Shown here: piece after piece, positions 27,802 through 40,162 of the stretch
How the letters are laid out: each line of letters opens with the position of its first letter
How positions within the stretch are numbered: the stretch's first letter is position 1
From: Pseudaminobacter soli (ex Zhang et al. 2022)
Lineage (GTDB): Bacteria > Pseudomonadota > Alphaproteobacteria > Rhizobiales > Rhizobiaceae
Direction: 5' to 3'
Assembly: GCF_014595955.1 (NCBI RefSeq)
Contig: NZ_JABVCF010000012.1
Location: forward strand, 62,001 to 126,000
DNA: 64,000 nt
Translations under genes and position numbers: made by a program
The notes under the pieces: model-generated
What the model was told of the DNA's origin: nothing
Seen by the model: the letters and a program-made list of their open reading frames with translations, nothing else
Databases searched by the model: none

Positions 27802-30743
27802 GCGATACGAAGTCCGGCGACGACCATACGTTGACCGTTCACCCGAAGAAGACACTGACCCTGAAGAGGCCGGGCCTCGAGCAGGGCACGGTGCGCCAGA
27901 ATTTCTCGCACGGGCGCAGCAAGTCCGTGGTCGTCGAGACCAAGAAGCGCAAGTTCACGATGCCCGGCGACCGCGCCGAAGCACCGCAAGCGCCGGCTGC
28001 CGCGCCGCGTCCGCAGACTGCTGCCCCCGCACCCGCTGCCGCCCCGGCTGCGCGTCCGCAGCCTGCCCCTGCCGCTGCTGCGCCCACGGCTGCTCCGGTC
28101 GCTCCGCAGCCACAGCCTACCCCGGCAACTGCTGCGCCAGCCGCTGCCCCACCCGCCGCTGCACCTGCAGCCGCTCCGGCCCCGCAGGCGCCTGAAGCTA
28201 CAACTGCGCCCACGGCGGCCCCGACTCGTCCCGAAACTCCTGCCGCGGCGCCGGCGCCTGAGCCGGTTCGCTCCGCTGCCCCTGTCTCCACGCGCCCGCA
28301 ATCTTCTGGCCAGCCGCGGCCTCAGGCGTCCGGTCAGTCAAGGCCGCAGGGGTCCGCGCAATCACGGCCGCAGGGCTCTGCTCAGCCGCGTTCCCAATCC
28401 GGCCCCGCCGGCCAGCCATCACGCCCCGCTTCGCCGCGTCCCGCACGCACCGGGATGGTCCTGAACGAGCTCTCCCGCGGCGAGATCGAGGCCCGCCGCC
28501 GCGCCCTGGAAGGCTCGCAGGCGCGCGAGTTGGAGGACCGCGCCCGGGCGGCCGCCGATGCCAAGCGGCGTCAGGAAGATGAAGAACAGCGCCGTCTCGA
28601 GCGCGAGGCCTCCGCGCGCCGCCAGGCCGAGGAAGAAGCCCGTCTCCAGAAGGAGGCGGAAGCCCGTCGCCGGTCCGAGGAAGAAGCGCGCCGCCGCGCT
28701 CCTCAACTCGACGTGTCTCCTGATGAGGACGAATCCACGCGTCCCCGCAGTGGCGCAGGCGCAGGCGCAGGCGCAGGCCTGCGCGGCGCACCGCCGCGCC
28801 GCCCGTCGGCTGCCGAACTCGCTCGTCCGGCCCGCGGTAAAGGGGAGGACGATCGCCGCCGCGGCAAGCTCACGGTCGTCACTGCGACCGGGGATCAGGA
28901 CTCTCGTTCGCGCTCGCTCTCCTCGATGCGTCGCCGCCAGGAGAAGTTCAAGCGCGCGATGCAGCAGGAGCCGCGCGAGAAGATCTCGCGCGAGGTGGTG
29001 CTTCCCGAGACCATCACCATCCAGGAACTGGCGCAGCGCATGTCCGAGCGCGCCGTGGACGTCGTCAAGTACTTCATGAAGCAGGGCCAGATCCTGAAGC
29101 CCGGCGACGTGCTCGATGCCGACACCGCGGAGCTCGTGGCGTCGGAATTCGGCCACACGGTTCGCCGCGTCGCCGAAGCCGACATCGAGGAAGGCTTCTT
29201 CGGCGGTCCGGACAATCCGGAAGACCTGCAGTCGCGGCCGCCGGTGGTCACCATCATGGGTCACGTCGACCACGGCAAGACCTCGCTGCTCGACGCCATC
29301 CGCAGCGCCAACATCGCTTCCGGCGAGGCGGGCGGCATTACCCAGCATATCGGCGCCTATCAGGTCGAGAAGAACGGCAACAAGATCACCTTCATCGACA
29401 CGCCCGGTCACGCGGCGTTCACCGCGATGCGTGCACGTGGCGCGCAGGTGACGGACATCGCCGTCCTCGTGGTTGCGGCAGACGATTCGGTCATGCCGCA
29501 GACGATCGAGTCGATCAGCCACGCCAAGGCGGCTGGTGTTCCGATCATCGTTGCCATCAACAAGATCGACAAGCCGTCGGCCAACCCGCAGAAGGTGCGG
29601 ACCGAACTGCTCCAACACGACGTGTTCGTGGAATCCATGGGCGGTGAAATCCTCGACGTCGAGGTCTCGGCCACCAAGGGCACGAACATCGACAAGCTGC
29701 TCGAAGCGATCCTGTTGCAAGCCGAACTGCTCGACCTAAAGGCCAATCCGGACCGCACCGCGGAGGGCGTCGTCATCGAGGCCAAGCTCGACAAGGGCCG
29801 CGGCGCTGTCGCCACGCTGCTCATCAAGACGGGCGACCTGCTGGTGGGCGACATCGTCGTGGCCGGCAACGAGTGGGGCCGCATCCGCGCCATTCTCGAC
29901 GATCGAGGCGAGTCGCTGGAAGGCGCCCTGCCGTCGCAGCCCGTGGAGGTGCTGGGCCTTCAAGGCACGCCTATGGCGGGCGACCGTTTCGCGGTCGTGG
30001 ATTCGGAGGCTCGCGCCCGCGAGATCACCGAGTACCGCCAGCGCAAGGCGCGCGACAAGGCCGCGGCACGGCACGTCAACCAGCGTGGTTCGCTGGAGCA
30101 GATGATGTCGCAGCTGCAGTCGGCCGGCGTGAAGGAGTTCCCGCTGGTGGTGAAGGCCGACATGCAGGGCTCCGTCGAGGCGATCGCGGCCTCGCTCGAG
30201 AAGCTCGGCAACGACGAAGTGCGGGCGCGCATCGTCCATGGCGGCGCGGGCGCGATCACCGAGAGCGACGTTTCGCTCGCGCAGACGTCCGGCGCCGCAA
30301 TCATCGGCTTCAACGTCCGTGCGAACCCACAGGCCCGCCAGGCTGCGGAGCAGGCCGGCATCGAGATCCGCTACTACAGCATCATCTACAATCTGTTGGA
30401 TGACGTGAAGGCGGCGATGTCGGGCCTCCTGTCGCCGGAGCGGCGCGAGACCTTCCTCGGCAACGCCGAGATCCTGGAGGTGTTCAACATCACCAAGGTC
30501 GGCAAGGTCGCGGGCTGCCGTGTCACCGAGGGCCGCGTGGAACGCGGCGCCGGCGTGCGCCTGATCCGCGACGGCGTCGTGATCCACGAGGGCACGCTGA
30601 AGACGCTGAAGCGCTTCAAGGACGAGGTTCCGGAGGTTCCGGTCGGCCAGGAATGCGGCATGGCCTTCCAGAACTACGAGGACATCCGCCAGGGCGACAT
30701 CATCGAGTGCTTCCGCGTCGAGATGGTGACCCGTACTCTGTAA
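27798..30743 (+). CDS. infB: Translation initiation factor IF-2
   Basis: A 981-residue GTPase that brings fMet-tRNA to the 30S subunit and promotes subunit joining. Residues about 55-170 are Ala/Pro-rich and 215-310 form a charged Glu/Arg helix, so the N-terminus is long as in other alphaproteobacteria. The IF2-N domain is near residue 405. G motifs follow: '[14 protein letters not shown]' near 490, 'DTPGH' near 535 and 'NKIDK' near 588. The C-terminal domains end in '[11 protein letters not shown]'. The start overlaps the YlxR gene (ATGA). A tandem GGCGCA repeat lies in the linker. Confidence 0.97.
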   Translation: MSDTKSGDDHTLTVHPKKTLTLKRPGLEQGTVRQNFSHGRSKSVVVETKKRKFTMPGDRAEAPQAPAAAPRPQTAAPAPAAAPAARPQPAPAAAAPTAAPVAPQPQPTPATAAPAAAPPAAAPAAAPAPQAPEATTAPTAAPTRPETPAAAPAPEPVRSAAPVSTRPQSSGQPRPQASGQSRPQGSAQSRPQGSAQPRSQSGPAGQPSRPASPRPARTGMVLNELSRGEIEARRRALEGSQARELEDRARAAADAKRRQEDEEQRRLEREASARRQAEEEARLQKEAEARRRSEEEARRRAPQLDVSPDEDESTRPRSGAGAGAGAGLRGAPPRRPSAAELARPARGKGEDDRRRGKLTVVTATGDQDSRSRSLSSMRRRQEKFKRAMQQEPREKISREVVLPETITIQELAQRMSERAVDVVKYFMKQGQILKPGDVLDADTAELVASEFGHTVRRVAEADIEEGFFGGPDNPEDLQSRPPVVTIMGHVDHGKTSLLDAIRSANIASGEAGGITQHIGAYQVEKNGNKITFIDTPGHAAFTAMRARGAQVTDIAVLVVAADDSVMPQTIESISHAKAAGVPIIVAINKIDKPSANPQKVRTELLQHDVFVESMGGEILDVEVSATKGTNIDKLLEAILLQAELLDLKANPDRTAEGVVIEAKLDKGRGAVATLLIKTGDLLVGDIVVAGNEWGRIRAILDDRGESLEGALPSQPVEVLGLQGTPMAGDRFAVVDSEARAREITEYRQRKARDKAAARHVNQRGSLEQMMSQLQSAGVKEFPLVVKADMQGSVEAIAASLEKLGNDEVRARIVHGGAGAITESDVSLAQTSGAAIIGFNVRANPQARQAAEQAGIEIRYYSIIYNLLDDVKAAMSGLLSPERRETFLGNAEILEVFNITKVGKVAGCRVTEGRVERGAGVRLIRDGVVIHEGTLKTLKRFKDEVPEVPVGQECGMAFQNYEDIRQGDIIECFRVEMVTRTL
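28752..28775 (+). repeat. Tandem hexanucleotide repeat inside infB
   Basis: Four consecutive copies of GGCGCA encode Gly-Ala dipeptides (GAGAGAGA) in the disordered N-terminal part of IF-2. The unit is a multiple of three, so changes in copy number would keep the frame. It is a plausible site of strain-to-strain length variation. Confidence 0.9.
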
Positions 30744-30839
30744 AGAGGCCTAGGCTCCTCTAGATGGCCGGCTAGACCGGCCCTTTCCCTCGGCTTTCAC
30801 TGCGGCGCGGTTCAATCCCGCGCCGCAAGGATCATTGTG

Positions 30840-31238
30840 ATGTCCAAATCAACCAGTTCCGGCCCATCCCAGCGCATGCTTCGCGTCGGCGAGCAGGTGC
30901 GCCACGCCCTTTCCGAGCTTCTGCAGCGCGGCGAGGTGCGCGACGACGTGATCGAGTCCACCGTGATCTCGATCTCGGAGGTGCGCATGTCGCCCGACCT
31001 CAAGATCGCCACTGCCTTCGTCGCGCCGCTCGGCGCGGCCGACGACGCAGCCGTGATCGAAGCGCTCAACCGTCATGCCCGCTTTATTCGTGGCCGCATG
31101 TCGCCGGCGCTGCGGCAGATGAAATACATGCCGGAATTCCGTTTCCGGCTGGACACCAGCTACGACAATTTCGCCAGGATCGACCGGCTTCTGAAGTCGC
31201 CGGAGGTCGCGCGGGACCTGGACAAGGAAGAGGAATGA
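30840..31238 (+). CDS. rbfA: Ribosome-binding factor A
   Basis: A 132-residue KH-fold protein required for 16S rRNA 5'-end maturation and cold growth. '[22 protein letters not shown]' at the N-terminus, '[21 protein letters not shown]'-like sequence in the middle and '[20 protein letters not shown]' near the end are family features. ATG 30840 is chosen; a GTG three bases upstream is in frame. Two hairpins lie between infB and rbfA (GGCCGG/CCGGCC near 30766 and GCGGCGCGG/CCGCGCCGC at 30802-30826) and may tune read-through. Confidence 0.95.
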   Translation: MSKSTSSGPSQRMLRVGEQVRHALSELLQRGEVRDDVIESTVISISEVRMSPDLKIATAFVAPLGAADDAAVIEALNRHARFIRGRMSPALRQMKYMPEFRFRLDTSYDNFARIDRLLKSPEVARDLDKEEE

Positions 31239-31252
31239 AATACGCCTACGTT

Positions 31253-31397
31253 CTCTCCCCCCTTGAGGGGGAGATGGCTGCGAAGCAGCCAGAGGGGGAC
31301 CGAACCGGAGTGTGGGGCGCTAGACTTGCGCCGCGCGCGGCCGCGACGACCCCTCCCCCGGCCTTTGACCGGACCCTCCCCGCAAGTGGGAGGGAAT
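31253..31397 (+). repeat. Dispersed palindromic repeat, family B, between rbfA and truB
   Basis: The segment contains CTCCCCCCTTGAGGGGGAG, then GGCTGCGAAGCAGCC, and ends with a second hairpin CTCCCCGCAAGTGGGAG. Each piece is self-complementary. Related pieces occur near 41891, 53041 and 53128. It fills almost the whole 160-base gap between rbfA and truB, and its last hairpin stops two bases before the truB start codon. Confidence 0.8.
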
Positions 31398-31398
31398 A

Positions 31399-32364
31399 AT
31401 GGCCCGTCAGCGCAAGAAGAAAGGCCGGCCAGTCTCCGGCTGGGTGATCCTCGACAAGCCCGTCGGCATGGGCTCGACAGAAGCCGTCTCCAAGATCAAA
31501 TGGCTGTTCCACGCCGACAAGGCCGGTCATGCCGGCACGCTCGACCCGCTCGCGTCGGGCATGCTGCCGATCGCGTTGGGCGAGGCCACCAAGACAGTGC
31601 CCTACGTCCAGGACGGAGCAAAGGTCTATCGTTTCACCGTTGCCTGGGGCGAGGAGCGCACCACCGACGACCTTGAGGGCCCGGTGACGCGGACTTCGGA
31701 CAAGCGTCCGACCGAGGACGAGATCCGTGCGCTGCTGCCCAATTATACCGGCGTGATCATGCAGGTCCCGCCGCAGTTCTCGGCGATCAAGATCGCCGGC
31801 GAGCGGGCCTATGACGTCGCGCGCGAAGGTGGCACGCTGGAGATCCCGGCGCGCGAGATCGAGATCGGCCGGTTCGACATCGTGGAGACCACGGCGGACG
31901 GCAAGACGGTCTTCGAAGTCGAGTGCGGCAAGGGCACCTATGTGCGCTCGCTGGCCCGCGATCTCGGCCGCGATCTCGGTTGCTTCGGCTATGTCGCGGA
32001 CTTGCGGCGCACCGAGGTCTTTCCGTTCACGGCAGACGATTTCGTCACGCTCGAGCAACTAGAGCAAGCCGCGCCGAAGCGTGAACAGCCCGAGGAAGGC
32101 CGTCCACTCGGGCCCGACGCGGATCGTTTCGTGGCGCTCGACGCGCTCATCCTCGACACCGGCGCGGGGCTGGAGTCCCTGCCGCAGGTCGCCGTCACCG
32201 ACGATACGGCCGCAAAACTGAGACTCGGCAATGCGGTGATCCTGCGCGGGCGCGACGCTCCCTTGCAGGCTGATGAAGCCTGCGCCACTGCACGCGGCAA
32301 GCTCGTCGCGATCGGCGCGATCGAAGCCGGCATGTTCAAGCCGAAGCGGGTGTTCGCAGGCTGA
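31399..32364 (+). CDS. truB: tRNA pseudouridine-55 synthase
   Basis: A 321-residue enzyme that makes pseudouridine 55 in the T-loop of tRNAs. The catalytic Asp is in '[22 protein letters not shown]'; '[14 protein letters not shown]' at the N-terminus and '[15 protein letters not shown]' are also diagnostic. A C-terminal PUA-like region follows. ATG 31399 directly abuts a family B repeat, so the ribosome-binding site (GGGAGGGAATA) is provided by repeat sequence. It lies between rbfA and rpsO, the usual order. Confidence 0.96.
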   Translation: MARQRKKKGRPVSGWVILDKPVGMGSTEAVSKIKWLFHADKAGHAGTLDPLASGMLPIALGEATKTVPYVQDGAKVYRFTVAWGEERTTDDLEGPVTRTSDKRPTEDEIRALLPNYTGVIMQVPPQFSAIKIAGERAYDVAREGGTLEIPAREIEIGRFDIVETTADGKTVFEVECGKGTYVRSLARDLGRDLGCFGYVADLRRTEVFPFTADDFVTLEQLEQAAPKREQPEEGRPLGPDADRFVALDALILDTGAGLESLPQVAVTDDTAAKLRLGNAVILRGRDAPLQADEACATARGKLVAIGAIEAGMFKPKRVFAG

Positions 32365-32548
32365 GCGCAAGCGCGCACATGGTCGTGATTCGGCGCGCTT
32401 TCCCGTAGGCAACAAGCCTATGGCTTTTGCGCCTGAGTTGCACTATATGCGCCGCATCGCAACCGAAAGAGCGATATAGAACCGGCCCCTGCTGGACGAC
32501 ATCCTGGCTGTGGGCGTCCCGTTTCCTCAAACCGACAAGGAAGACACG

Positions 32549-32818
32549 ATGTCGATCACTGCTGATCGCAAGAAAGAACTGATGGCGGAATACGCAACCA
32601 AGGCGGGCGATACCGGCTCGCCGGAGGTGCAGGTCGCCATCCTGTCGGAGCGCATCAAGAACCTGACCGAGCACTTCAAGGGCCATGTGAAGGATAATCA
32701 CTCCCGCCGCGGCCTGCTCGCCCTGGTTTCCCAGCGCCGCCGCCTGCTCGACTACCTGAAGGGCAAGGACGAGGCGCGCTACGCCACGCTGATCGAGAGA
32801 CTCGGTCTGCGCCGCTGA
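32549..32818 (+). CDS. rpsO: 30S ribosomal protein S15
   Basis: An 89-residue protein with the S15 signature '[26 protein letters not shown]' and '[22 protein letters not shown]'. It binds the central domain of 16S rRNA and the 23S rRNA bridge. ATG 32549 is preceded by AAGGAAGACACG. The 184-base gap after truB probably holds its promoter, since TATATGCG and GATATAGAA stretches occur there, but I could not assign one. A 10-bp hairpin follows the stop codon. Confidence 0.97.
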   Translation: MSITADRKKELMAEYATKAGDTGSPEVQVAILSERIKNLTEHFKGHVKDNHSRRGLLALVSQRRRLLDYLKGKDEARYATLIERLGLRR

Positions 32819-33127
32819 CGAATTGACCGGCGGGTCTTCATGGCCCGCCGGTCGCACATTGGGCATCGCTTGCGTTGCCCGCCGGAACCCAACAGAGGCA
32901 TTGAGCCGCGAACGGGGTTCCGTTCACGGTCCGATCCCGAGGGAGGGTCGGAACCGCCTCATGGACCGGTCATGGGGCAGGATTGCAGGATGCCCGGAGG
33001 CGCTCCAGTCGCGCCAGGGAAACCGGACCTCCCGCTGTCTTGCCCGTGGCTCGTCCGCAACGAAGCCAATTGGGACCGGCGTCGCCGCCACTGGCGCGGC
33101 GCCTCCCGGCACAACAAGAGACAAGAC
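32819..33127 (+). promoter_or_regulatory. rpsO-pnp intergenic leader with strong hairpins
   Basis: A perfect 10-bp stem GACCGGCGGG/CCCGCCGGTC (32825-32834 and 32844-32853) follows rpsO without a T run, so it resembles an RNase III-type processing stem more than a terminator. Further down GGTTCCG and CGGAACC (about 32914-32954) can enclose a second structure. The 309 bases are otherwise open in the pnp frame but do not resemble PNPase. In E. coli, pnp is autoregulated through such a leader; here that is inference. Confidence 0.55.
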
Positions 33128-35275
<2,148 letters not shown>

Positions 35276-35298
35276 TTTCTGTCGGGCGAATGGTAAAG

Positions 35299-35330
35299 CG
35301 GGCGCGGCTCACGGGGCCGCGCCCGTTTTT
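35299..35330 (+). terminator. Intrinsic terminator of pnp
   Basis: Perfect 10-bp stem CGGGCGCGGC (35299-35308) / GCCGCGCCCG (35316-35325), 7-base loop, then five T. It lies 24 bases after the pnp stop codon. Confidence 0.95.
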
Positions 35331-35333
35331 GTT

Positions 35334-35378
35334 GGTGCGTCCTTCGAGGCTCGCTTCGCGAGCCTCGAAGGACGCACC
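35334..35378 (+). repeat. Perfect 21-bp palindromic repeat between pnp and rsmC (family A related)
   Basis: Arms of 21 bases (35334-35354 and 35358-35378) are exact inverse complements around a TTC loop; the left arm begins GGTGCGTCCTTCGAGGCTCG. The element starts three bases after the pnp terminator T run and ends 15 bases before the rsmC start. One arm matches the sequence near 4421-4438, so it belongs to the same dispersed repeat family. It can form a very stable hairpin on either strand. Confidence 0.9.
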
Positions 35379-35393
35379 ACAGAGTGACGAGGC

Positions 35394-36431
35394 ATGTCGG
35401 CCGCGAATGAATTCATGGAAAACGCGCTAAAAACTCTCTTCCACCCCTTCGAGGACGATATCCTGCCTCCCCCAGCGGACGGCCAGCCCATCCTGTTTCT
35501 CGGCGCGCGACCGGGGATAAGGCTGCCTGAGGGCTTCTCCACGAACATCGTCGCGATCCAGGGTTTTCGTCCCGAGTTCCTGGCGCTTCAGCAGGCAGGC
35601 TTCACGGTCGAGCCCCTCCCCCTCGGGCAGGACTATGAGACCGCCCTCGTGATGGCCGGCCGCCACCGGGAAGAGAACGAGTTGCGGATCGCGGAGGCGC
35701 TGGAGCGCACCCGGCCGGACAGCCTGATCGTAGTCGCCGGCTTGAAGGACGACGGGATCGCAAGCCTGCGCAAGCGGATGAACGTGCTGATCCCGCTGGA
35801 AGGCTATCTGCCGAAATATCACGGCGTTGTCTTCTGGCTGCGCCGTCCGGCGAATGCGGAAGCGGTAATCGAGGCTCTCCGCTCTCGCATCGTGGTCGAA
35901 CCGATCGCAGGGCGCTTCGTAACCGCTCCGGGCATGTTCTCCCACGATCGCCTGGACGAGGGCTCGCGGCTGCTTACCGAACGGCTTCCCGGCGGCATCT
36001 CCGGCCATGTCGCCGATTTTTGCGCTGGCTGGGGCTATCTCGCCTACGAGGTCGCCCTGAATTGCCCGGAAGCGCGGTCCATCGACCTCTATGAGGCTGA
36101 TTTCGCCTCCCTCGAAGCGGCGAAGATCAACCTCTCGGATGTCACGCTAGTGCCGATCCGTTTCTTCTGGCATGATCTCGCCGCCGAGCAGGTGACGGCA
36201 CGCTACGATTCGATCGTGATGAACCCGCCCTTCCACACCGGCCGGCGGGCCGAGCCGGACCTCGGCCAGAGGATGATCGAAGCCGCTGCAAAGGCGCTGA
36301 AAACCGGCGGGCGGCTCATGATGGTTGCCAACCGGCAGCTTCCCTACGAGCGCGTTCTAGCCGAACGCTTTTCCGAATTCAGCGAGATCGGCGGAAACGG
36401 CCGTTTCAAGGTGCTTCTGGCCCGGCGCTGA
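35394..36431 (+). CDS. rsmC: Class I methyltransferase, RsmC-like (16S rRNA m2G1207)
   Basis: A 345-residue protein with the two-domain RsmC plan: an inactive N-terminal half and a catalytic C-terminal half. The latter has the SAM-binding 'GHVADFCAGWGYLAYEVAL' and the N2-guanine motif 'DSIVMNPPFHTGRRAEPDLGQRMI', where NPPF is the base-binding tetrapeptide. 'TGGRLMMVANRQLPYE' matches the end of RsmC. It methylates G1207 of 16S rRNA or a related guanine. It follows the pnp terminator and a palindromic repeat, so it likely has its own promoter. Confidence 0.88.
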   Translation: MSAANEFMENALKTLFHPFEDDILPPPADGQPILFLGARPGIRLPEGFSTNIVAIQGFRPEFLALQQAGFTVEPLPLGQDYETALVMAGRHREENELRIAEALERTRPDSLIVVAGLKDDGIASLRKRMNVLIPLEGYLPKYHGVVFWLRRPANAEAVIEALRSRIVVEPIAGRFVTAPGMFSHDRLDEGSRLLTERLPGGISGHVADFCAGWGYLAYEVALNCPEARSIDLYEADFASLEAAKINLSDVTLVPIRFFWHDLAAEQVTARYDSIVMNPPFHTGRRAEPDLGQRMIEAAAKALKTGGRLMMVANRQLPYERVLAERFSEFSEIGGNGRFKVLLARR

Positions 36432-36443
36432 GACGACCTTTTT

Positions 36444-37970
36444 TCAGGCGACCAGCCGCTCCGCTTTGTCGCGTATCTGGGCCGCTTTCAGCGGCTGGGG
36501 CCGCCCGAACAGATAGCCCTGCACCTCCTGGCAGCCGGCGGCGCGCAGGATCGTGGCCTGGTTCTCGGTCTCGACGCCTTCGGCGATGGTCTTGACGCCC
36601 AGCGCGCGGGAGAGGCCGACGATGGTCGACACCACCGCGCCCGAGTTGGAATCGGTGTCAATGCGGCTCACAAAGGATCGATCGATCTTCAGCTTGTGGA
36701 AGGGGAAGTCGATCAGGTAGCTCAGATTGGAATAGCCGGTGCCGAAATCGTCGACGGCAACCGATATGCCCATCTCGCCGAGCCGCGTCAGGATTGCCGC
36801 TGCGTAGTCGCGGTCCTGCATCATGGCGGTTTCCGTCACCTCGAGTTCGAGCCGCGACGGCTTGATCCCGGAGGTCTGCAGCGCATCGGCGACGATCTCG
36901 AGGAAATCCCGGGCCATGAACTGGACCGGCGAGATGTTGACCGCAACGAAGCAGTCCTCGGGCAGGTGCTCCGCGTCCTGGCAGGCCTGCCGTAGCACCC
37001 ATTCGCCGATCGGCACGATCATGCCGGTCTCCTCGGCGATCGGGATGAATTCCATCGGCGCGATCATGCCGCGCTCCGGATGCTTCCACCGGATCAGCGC
37101 CTCGTAGCCGACGACCCGCCCATTTGAGAGGTCGATCTGCGGCTGATAGTAGAGGTGGAAGTCGCCGCGCTGGAAGGCTGTGTGCAACTCGGATTCCACC
37201 CACTGGCGGTAGTCCGCCACGCGACCCATTTCCTTCTCGAACACGGCCCATTCGCCGATGCCGCGGGCGCGTGCGTTCTGGAGCGCGAGGTTGGAGCGCC
37301 GCAGGATCAGCACCGGATCGATGCCGTCCTTCGGGATCGCGACAACACCGACCGCGATGTTGACCGATTGGAGATGCGTCTTCAGTTGGTACGGCTCCAT
37401 CATCTGCTCGATCATCCGGTCAAGCATGGTGTGGAGTCGGTCGCCGGCCAGACGATCGGGCAGAAGCACGCCAAGCTCTCCGGCTCCGAGACGGCCAATC
37501 ACCGCGCCCTCTGGCACATGCTCCTTTAGCCTTGCGGCGAAGGCACGGATCAGTTCGTCTCCGTTGCTGTAGCCGATGGCGTCGTTGATCTGCTTGAACC
37601 GATCAATGTCGATGTCGATGAGATAGGCAGGCTCTCCGATCCGGGCAGCGGAGGACGCGGCTTCGGCGATCTTGCCCACCATGGCGGTCCGCGCGAACAG
37701 TCCGGTCAGCTTGTCGAAAGAGGTTTCTTTGTAGACATAGTCGGCCGACTCGTCGACGCCTGCGAAGAAGGACAGCGCGCTGCCGGCAGAGGCGAGCGAG
37801 CACAGTCCTGCGAAGATGGCTGCGACAAGCTCTGTCGGCATCCCGCCCATCCTGTCGCCAAATCCGAACTGCAGACCCCATAGGCCAATCACGAAGCTGC
37901 ATAGCCCCGAGGCGGCGATGGTTATCAGCCTGAAGGTCGAACTGCGGTTTGGATTGACGGCAGCCGTCAT
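36444..37970 (-). CDS. Membrane GGDEF-EAL protein, probable c-di-GMP phosphodiesterase
   Basis: A 508-residue signalling protein. Two hydrophobic segments lie in residues 15-75. The GGDEF domain (about 85-240) is degenerate: the active motif reads GAGEL within 'RLGAGELGVLLP', so cyclase activity is unlikely. The EAL domain (about 255-500) looks intact: 'GYEALIRWKHPERG', 'VAVNISPVQF', 'LEVTETAMM', 'VDDFGTGYSNL', 'LKIDRSFV' and 'AEGVETENQA' supply the metal and catalytic residues. It should hydrolyse cyclic di-GMP, with GTP binding by the degenerate domain as possible control. ATG 37970 is preferred over a TTG two codons earlier. It is convergent with rsmC. Confidence 0.92.
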   Translation of the reverse strand: MTAAVNPNRSSTFRLITIAASGLCSFVIGLWGLQFGFGDRMGGMPTELVAAIFAGLCSLASAGSALSFFAGVDESADYVYKETSFDKLTGLFARTAMVGKIAEAASSAARIGEPAYLIDIDIDRFKQINDAIGYSNGDELIRAFAARLKEHVPEGAVIGRLGAGELGVLLPDRLAGDRLHTMLDRMIEQMMEPYQLKTHLQSVNIAVGVVAIPKDGIDPVLILRRSNLALQNARARGIGEWAVFEKEMGRVADYRQWVESELHTAFQRGDFHLYYQPQIDLSNGRVVGYEALIRWKHPERGMIAPMEFIPIAEETGMIVPIGEWVLRQACQDAEHLPEDCFVAVNISPVQFMARDFLEIVADALQTSGIKPSRLELEVTETAMMQDRDYAAAILTRLGEMGISVAVDDFGTGYSNLSYLIDFPFHKLKIDRSFVSRIDTDSNSGAVVSTIVGLSRALGVKTIAEGVETENQATILRAAGCQEVQGYLFGRPQPLKAAQIRDKAERLVA

Positions 37971-38088
37971 GCGCAATGTTCCCGATTAGGGGGACCCTAG
38001 CGCATATCTCCTTAAAATGACTTTCCGGGGTTAGTTCACATTTTATCCAAAGCGACGAACGACCGGATCCCAACCGCTAGCGCGTGAA

Positions 38089-38901
38089 TCACTCGCCGTT
38101 CGGCTCGGTGCGCTTCAGTTCATCCAGAGTTGGCATCGAGACGATATGATAGCCGGAATCGACGTAGTGGATCTCGCCGGTGACGCCGGACGAAAGGTCC
38201 GAGAGCAGGTAGAGCGCCGAGCCGCCGACCTCGTCGAGGCTGACAGTCCGCCGCAGCGGCGAATTGCGCTGCTGGTAGGCGAACATATGCCGCGCATCGG
38301 CTATGCCCGCGCCCGCCAGCGTACGCACGGGTCCGGCCGAAATGGCGTTCACCCTTATGCCGCGCGGTCCGTAGTCGTTGGCGAGATAGCGCACGCTTGC
38401 CTCAAGCCCGGCCTTGGCCACGCCCATCACGTTGTAGTTCGGCATGATCCGCACCGAGCCGGCATAGGTGAGCGTGATCATGGAGCCGCCATCGCTCATG
38501 AGGGCGGCCGCATTGCGGGCCACCTCGGTGAATGAATAGCAGGAGATGACCATCGTGCGGATGAAGTTCTCGCGCGACGTATCGGCGTAGAGGCCCTTTA
38601 GCTCGTTCTTGTCCGAAAAGCCGATGGCATGAACGATGAAGTCGAGCTTGCCCCATTCGCTCTTCAGCGTTTCGAACACGCCGCTCACCGACGCGCTGTC
38701 CTCGACGTCGCAGGAGAGCACGAGCGAGGCGCCGACCTTGTTAGCCAGCGGCCGCACGCGCCTGCCGAACGCCTCGCCCTGATAGGTGAACGCGAGTTCG
38801 GCACCGTGCTCGGCCAGCTTCTGAGCGATACCCCAAGCGATCGAATGATCATTGGCGACCCCCATGACGAGACCGCGCTTGCCCTTCATCAAGCCTTCCA
38901 T
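38089..38901 (-). CDS. fabI: Enoyl-[acyl-carrier-protein] reductase (FabI)
   Basis: A 270-residue NADH-dependent enoyl-ACP reductase of fatty-acid synthesis. 'GLVMGVANDHSIAWGIA' is the FabI-type nucleotide-binding motif. The catalytic Tyr and Lys are in 'MPNYNVMGVAKAGLEASVRYLA', and 'GIRVNAISAGPVRTLA' follows. It is last of a fabA-fabB-fabI operon on the minus strand, 12 bases after fabB. AGGGCAGGG precedes ATG 38901. Confidence 0.96.
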   Translation of the reverse strand: MEGLMKGKRGLVMGVANDHSIAWGIAQKLAEHGAELAFTYQGEAFGRRVRPLANKVGASLVLSCDVEDSASVSGVFETLKSEWGKLDFIVHAIGFSDKNELKGLYADTSRENFIRTMVISCYSFTEVARNAAALMSDGGSMITLTYAGSVRIMPNYNVMGVAKAGLEASVRYLANDYGPRGIRVNAISAGPVRTLAGAGIADARHMFAYQQRNSPLRRTVSLDEVGGSALYLLSDLSSGVTGEIHYVDSGYHIVSMPTLDELKRTEPNGE

Positions 38902-38913
38902 CGTGCCCTGCCC

Positions 38914-40140
38914 TTACGCAGCGTAGCGCTGGAAGACCAGCGTGGCGTTGGTGCCGCCGAAACCGAAGGAGTTGGAGAGCGCGACGTCGAACTTGGCGTT
39001 GTCGATGCGCTTGCGCACGATCGGCATTCCCTCGAACTCCGGATCGAGTTCCTCGATATGGGCGCTCTCGCCGATGAAGCCGCCCTGCATCATCAGGATC
39101 GAGTAGATCGACTCCTGGACGCCGGCGGCGCCCAGCGAATGCCCGGTCAGCGACTTGGTCGAGGCGATGTTCGGCATCTTGTCGCCGAACACCTCGCGGA
39201 TTGCCGCCATCTCGCGGGAATCGCCGACCGGCGTCGAGGTCCCGTGCGTGTTGATGTAGTCGACCGACCCGTTCACGGTCGACAGCGCCTGGCGCATGCA
39301 GCGCACCGCGCCCTCTCCCGACGGCGCCACCATGTCGAAGCCGTCCGAGGTCGCGCCGTAGCCGACGATCTCGGCATAGATCTTAGCACCGCGCGCCCTA
39401 GCGTGCTCCAGTTCTTCAAGAACCAGAACGCCGGCGCCGCCAGCGATGACAAAGCCGTCGCGGTTGACGTCATAGGCCCGCGAGGCGACTGGAGCCCGGT
39501 CGTTGAACTTCGAGGACATGGCGCCCATAGCGTCGAACAGGTTCGACATGGTCCAGTCGAGGTCTTCGTGCCCCCCGGCGAAGATCATGTCCTGCTTGCC
39601 CCACTGGATCAGTTCGTAGGCATTGCCGATGCAGTGGGCCGAAGTGGAGCAAGCCGAGGAGATCGAATAGTTCACGCCATGGATCTTGAACCAGGTGGCA
39701 AGGGTCGCGGATGCCGTGGAGGACATGGCCTTCGGCACGGCGAACGGCCCGATCCGCTTCGGGCTGTTGTTCTTGAGCGTGGTTTCGGCCGCTTCCACAA
39801 TGGTCCGGGTGGAGGGACCGCCCGAGCCCATGATGATGCCGGTGCGCTCGTTGGTGACGTCGCCCTGTTCGAGGCCGGCATCTGCAATCGCCTGCTCCAT
39901 GGCGACATGGTTCCAGGCTCCGCCCTTCGACAGGAAGCGCATGGCACGGCGGTCGACCAGTTCGGTCGGGTCCAGCGTCGGGGCTCCCCAGACCTGACAG
40001 CGAAAGCCGTGCTCGGCGAATGACTCCGAAAAGCTGATGCCGGACTTCGCGTCACGCAGCGAGGCCTGGACCTCGCTGGCATTGTTGCCGATCGACGACA
40101 CGATCCCGAGGCCTGTCACGACGACACGTCTCATCTGCAA
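38914..40140 (-). CDS. fabB: 3-oxoacyl-[acyl-carrier-protein] synthase I (FabB)
   Basis: A 408-residue condensing enzyme needed to elongate unsaturated fatty acids. The catalytic Cys is in '[20 protein letters not shown]', with His in '[14 protein letters not shown]' and '[11 protein letters not shown]', and the Gly-rich '[13 protein letters not shown]' at the end. It starts [20 protein letters not shown]. It follows fabA by 22 bases and precedes fabI. The fabA-fabB pairing indicates the anaerobic-type unsaturated fatty acid pathway. Confidence 0.97.
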   Translation of the reverse strand: MQMRRVVVTGLGIVSSIGNNASEVQASLRDAKSGISFSESFAEHGFRCQVWGAPTLDPTELVDRRAMRFLSKGGAWNHVAMEQAIADAGLEQGDVTNERTGIIMGSGGPSTRTIVEAAETTLKNNSPKRIGPFAVPKAMSSTASATLATWFKIHGVNYSISSACSTSAHCIGNAYELIQWGKQDMIFAGGHEDLDWTMSNLFDAMGAMSSKFNDRAPVASRAYDVNRDGFVIAGGAGVLVLEELEHARARGAKIYAEIVGYGATSDGFDMVAPSGEGAVRCMRQALSTVNGSVDYINTHGTSTPVGDSREMAAIREVFGDKMPNIASTKSLTGHSLGAAGVQESIYSILMMQGGFIGESAHIEELDPEFEGMPIVRKRIDNAKFDVALSNSFGFGGTNATLVFQRYAA

Positions 40141-40162
40141 CTCCTTTGCGGTCGGCCGATCG

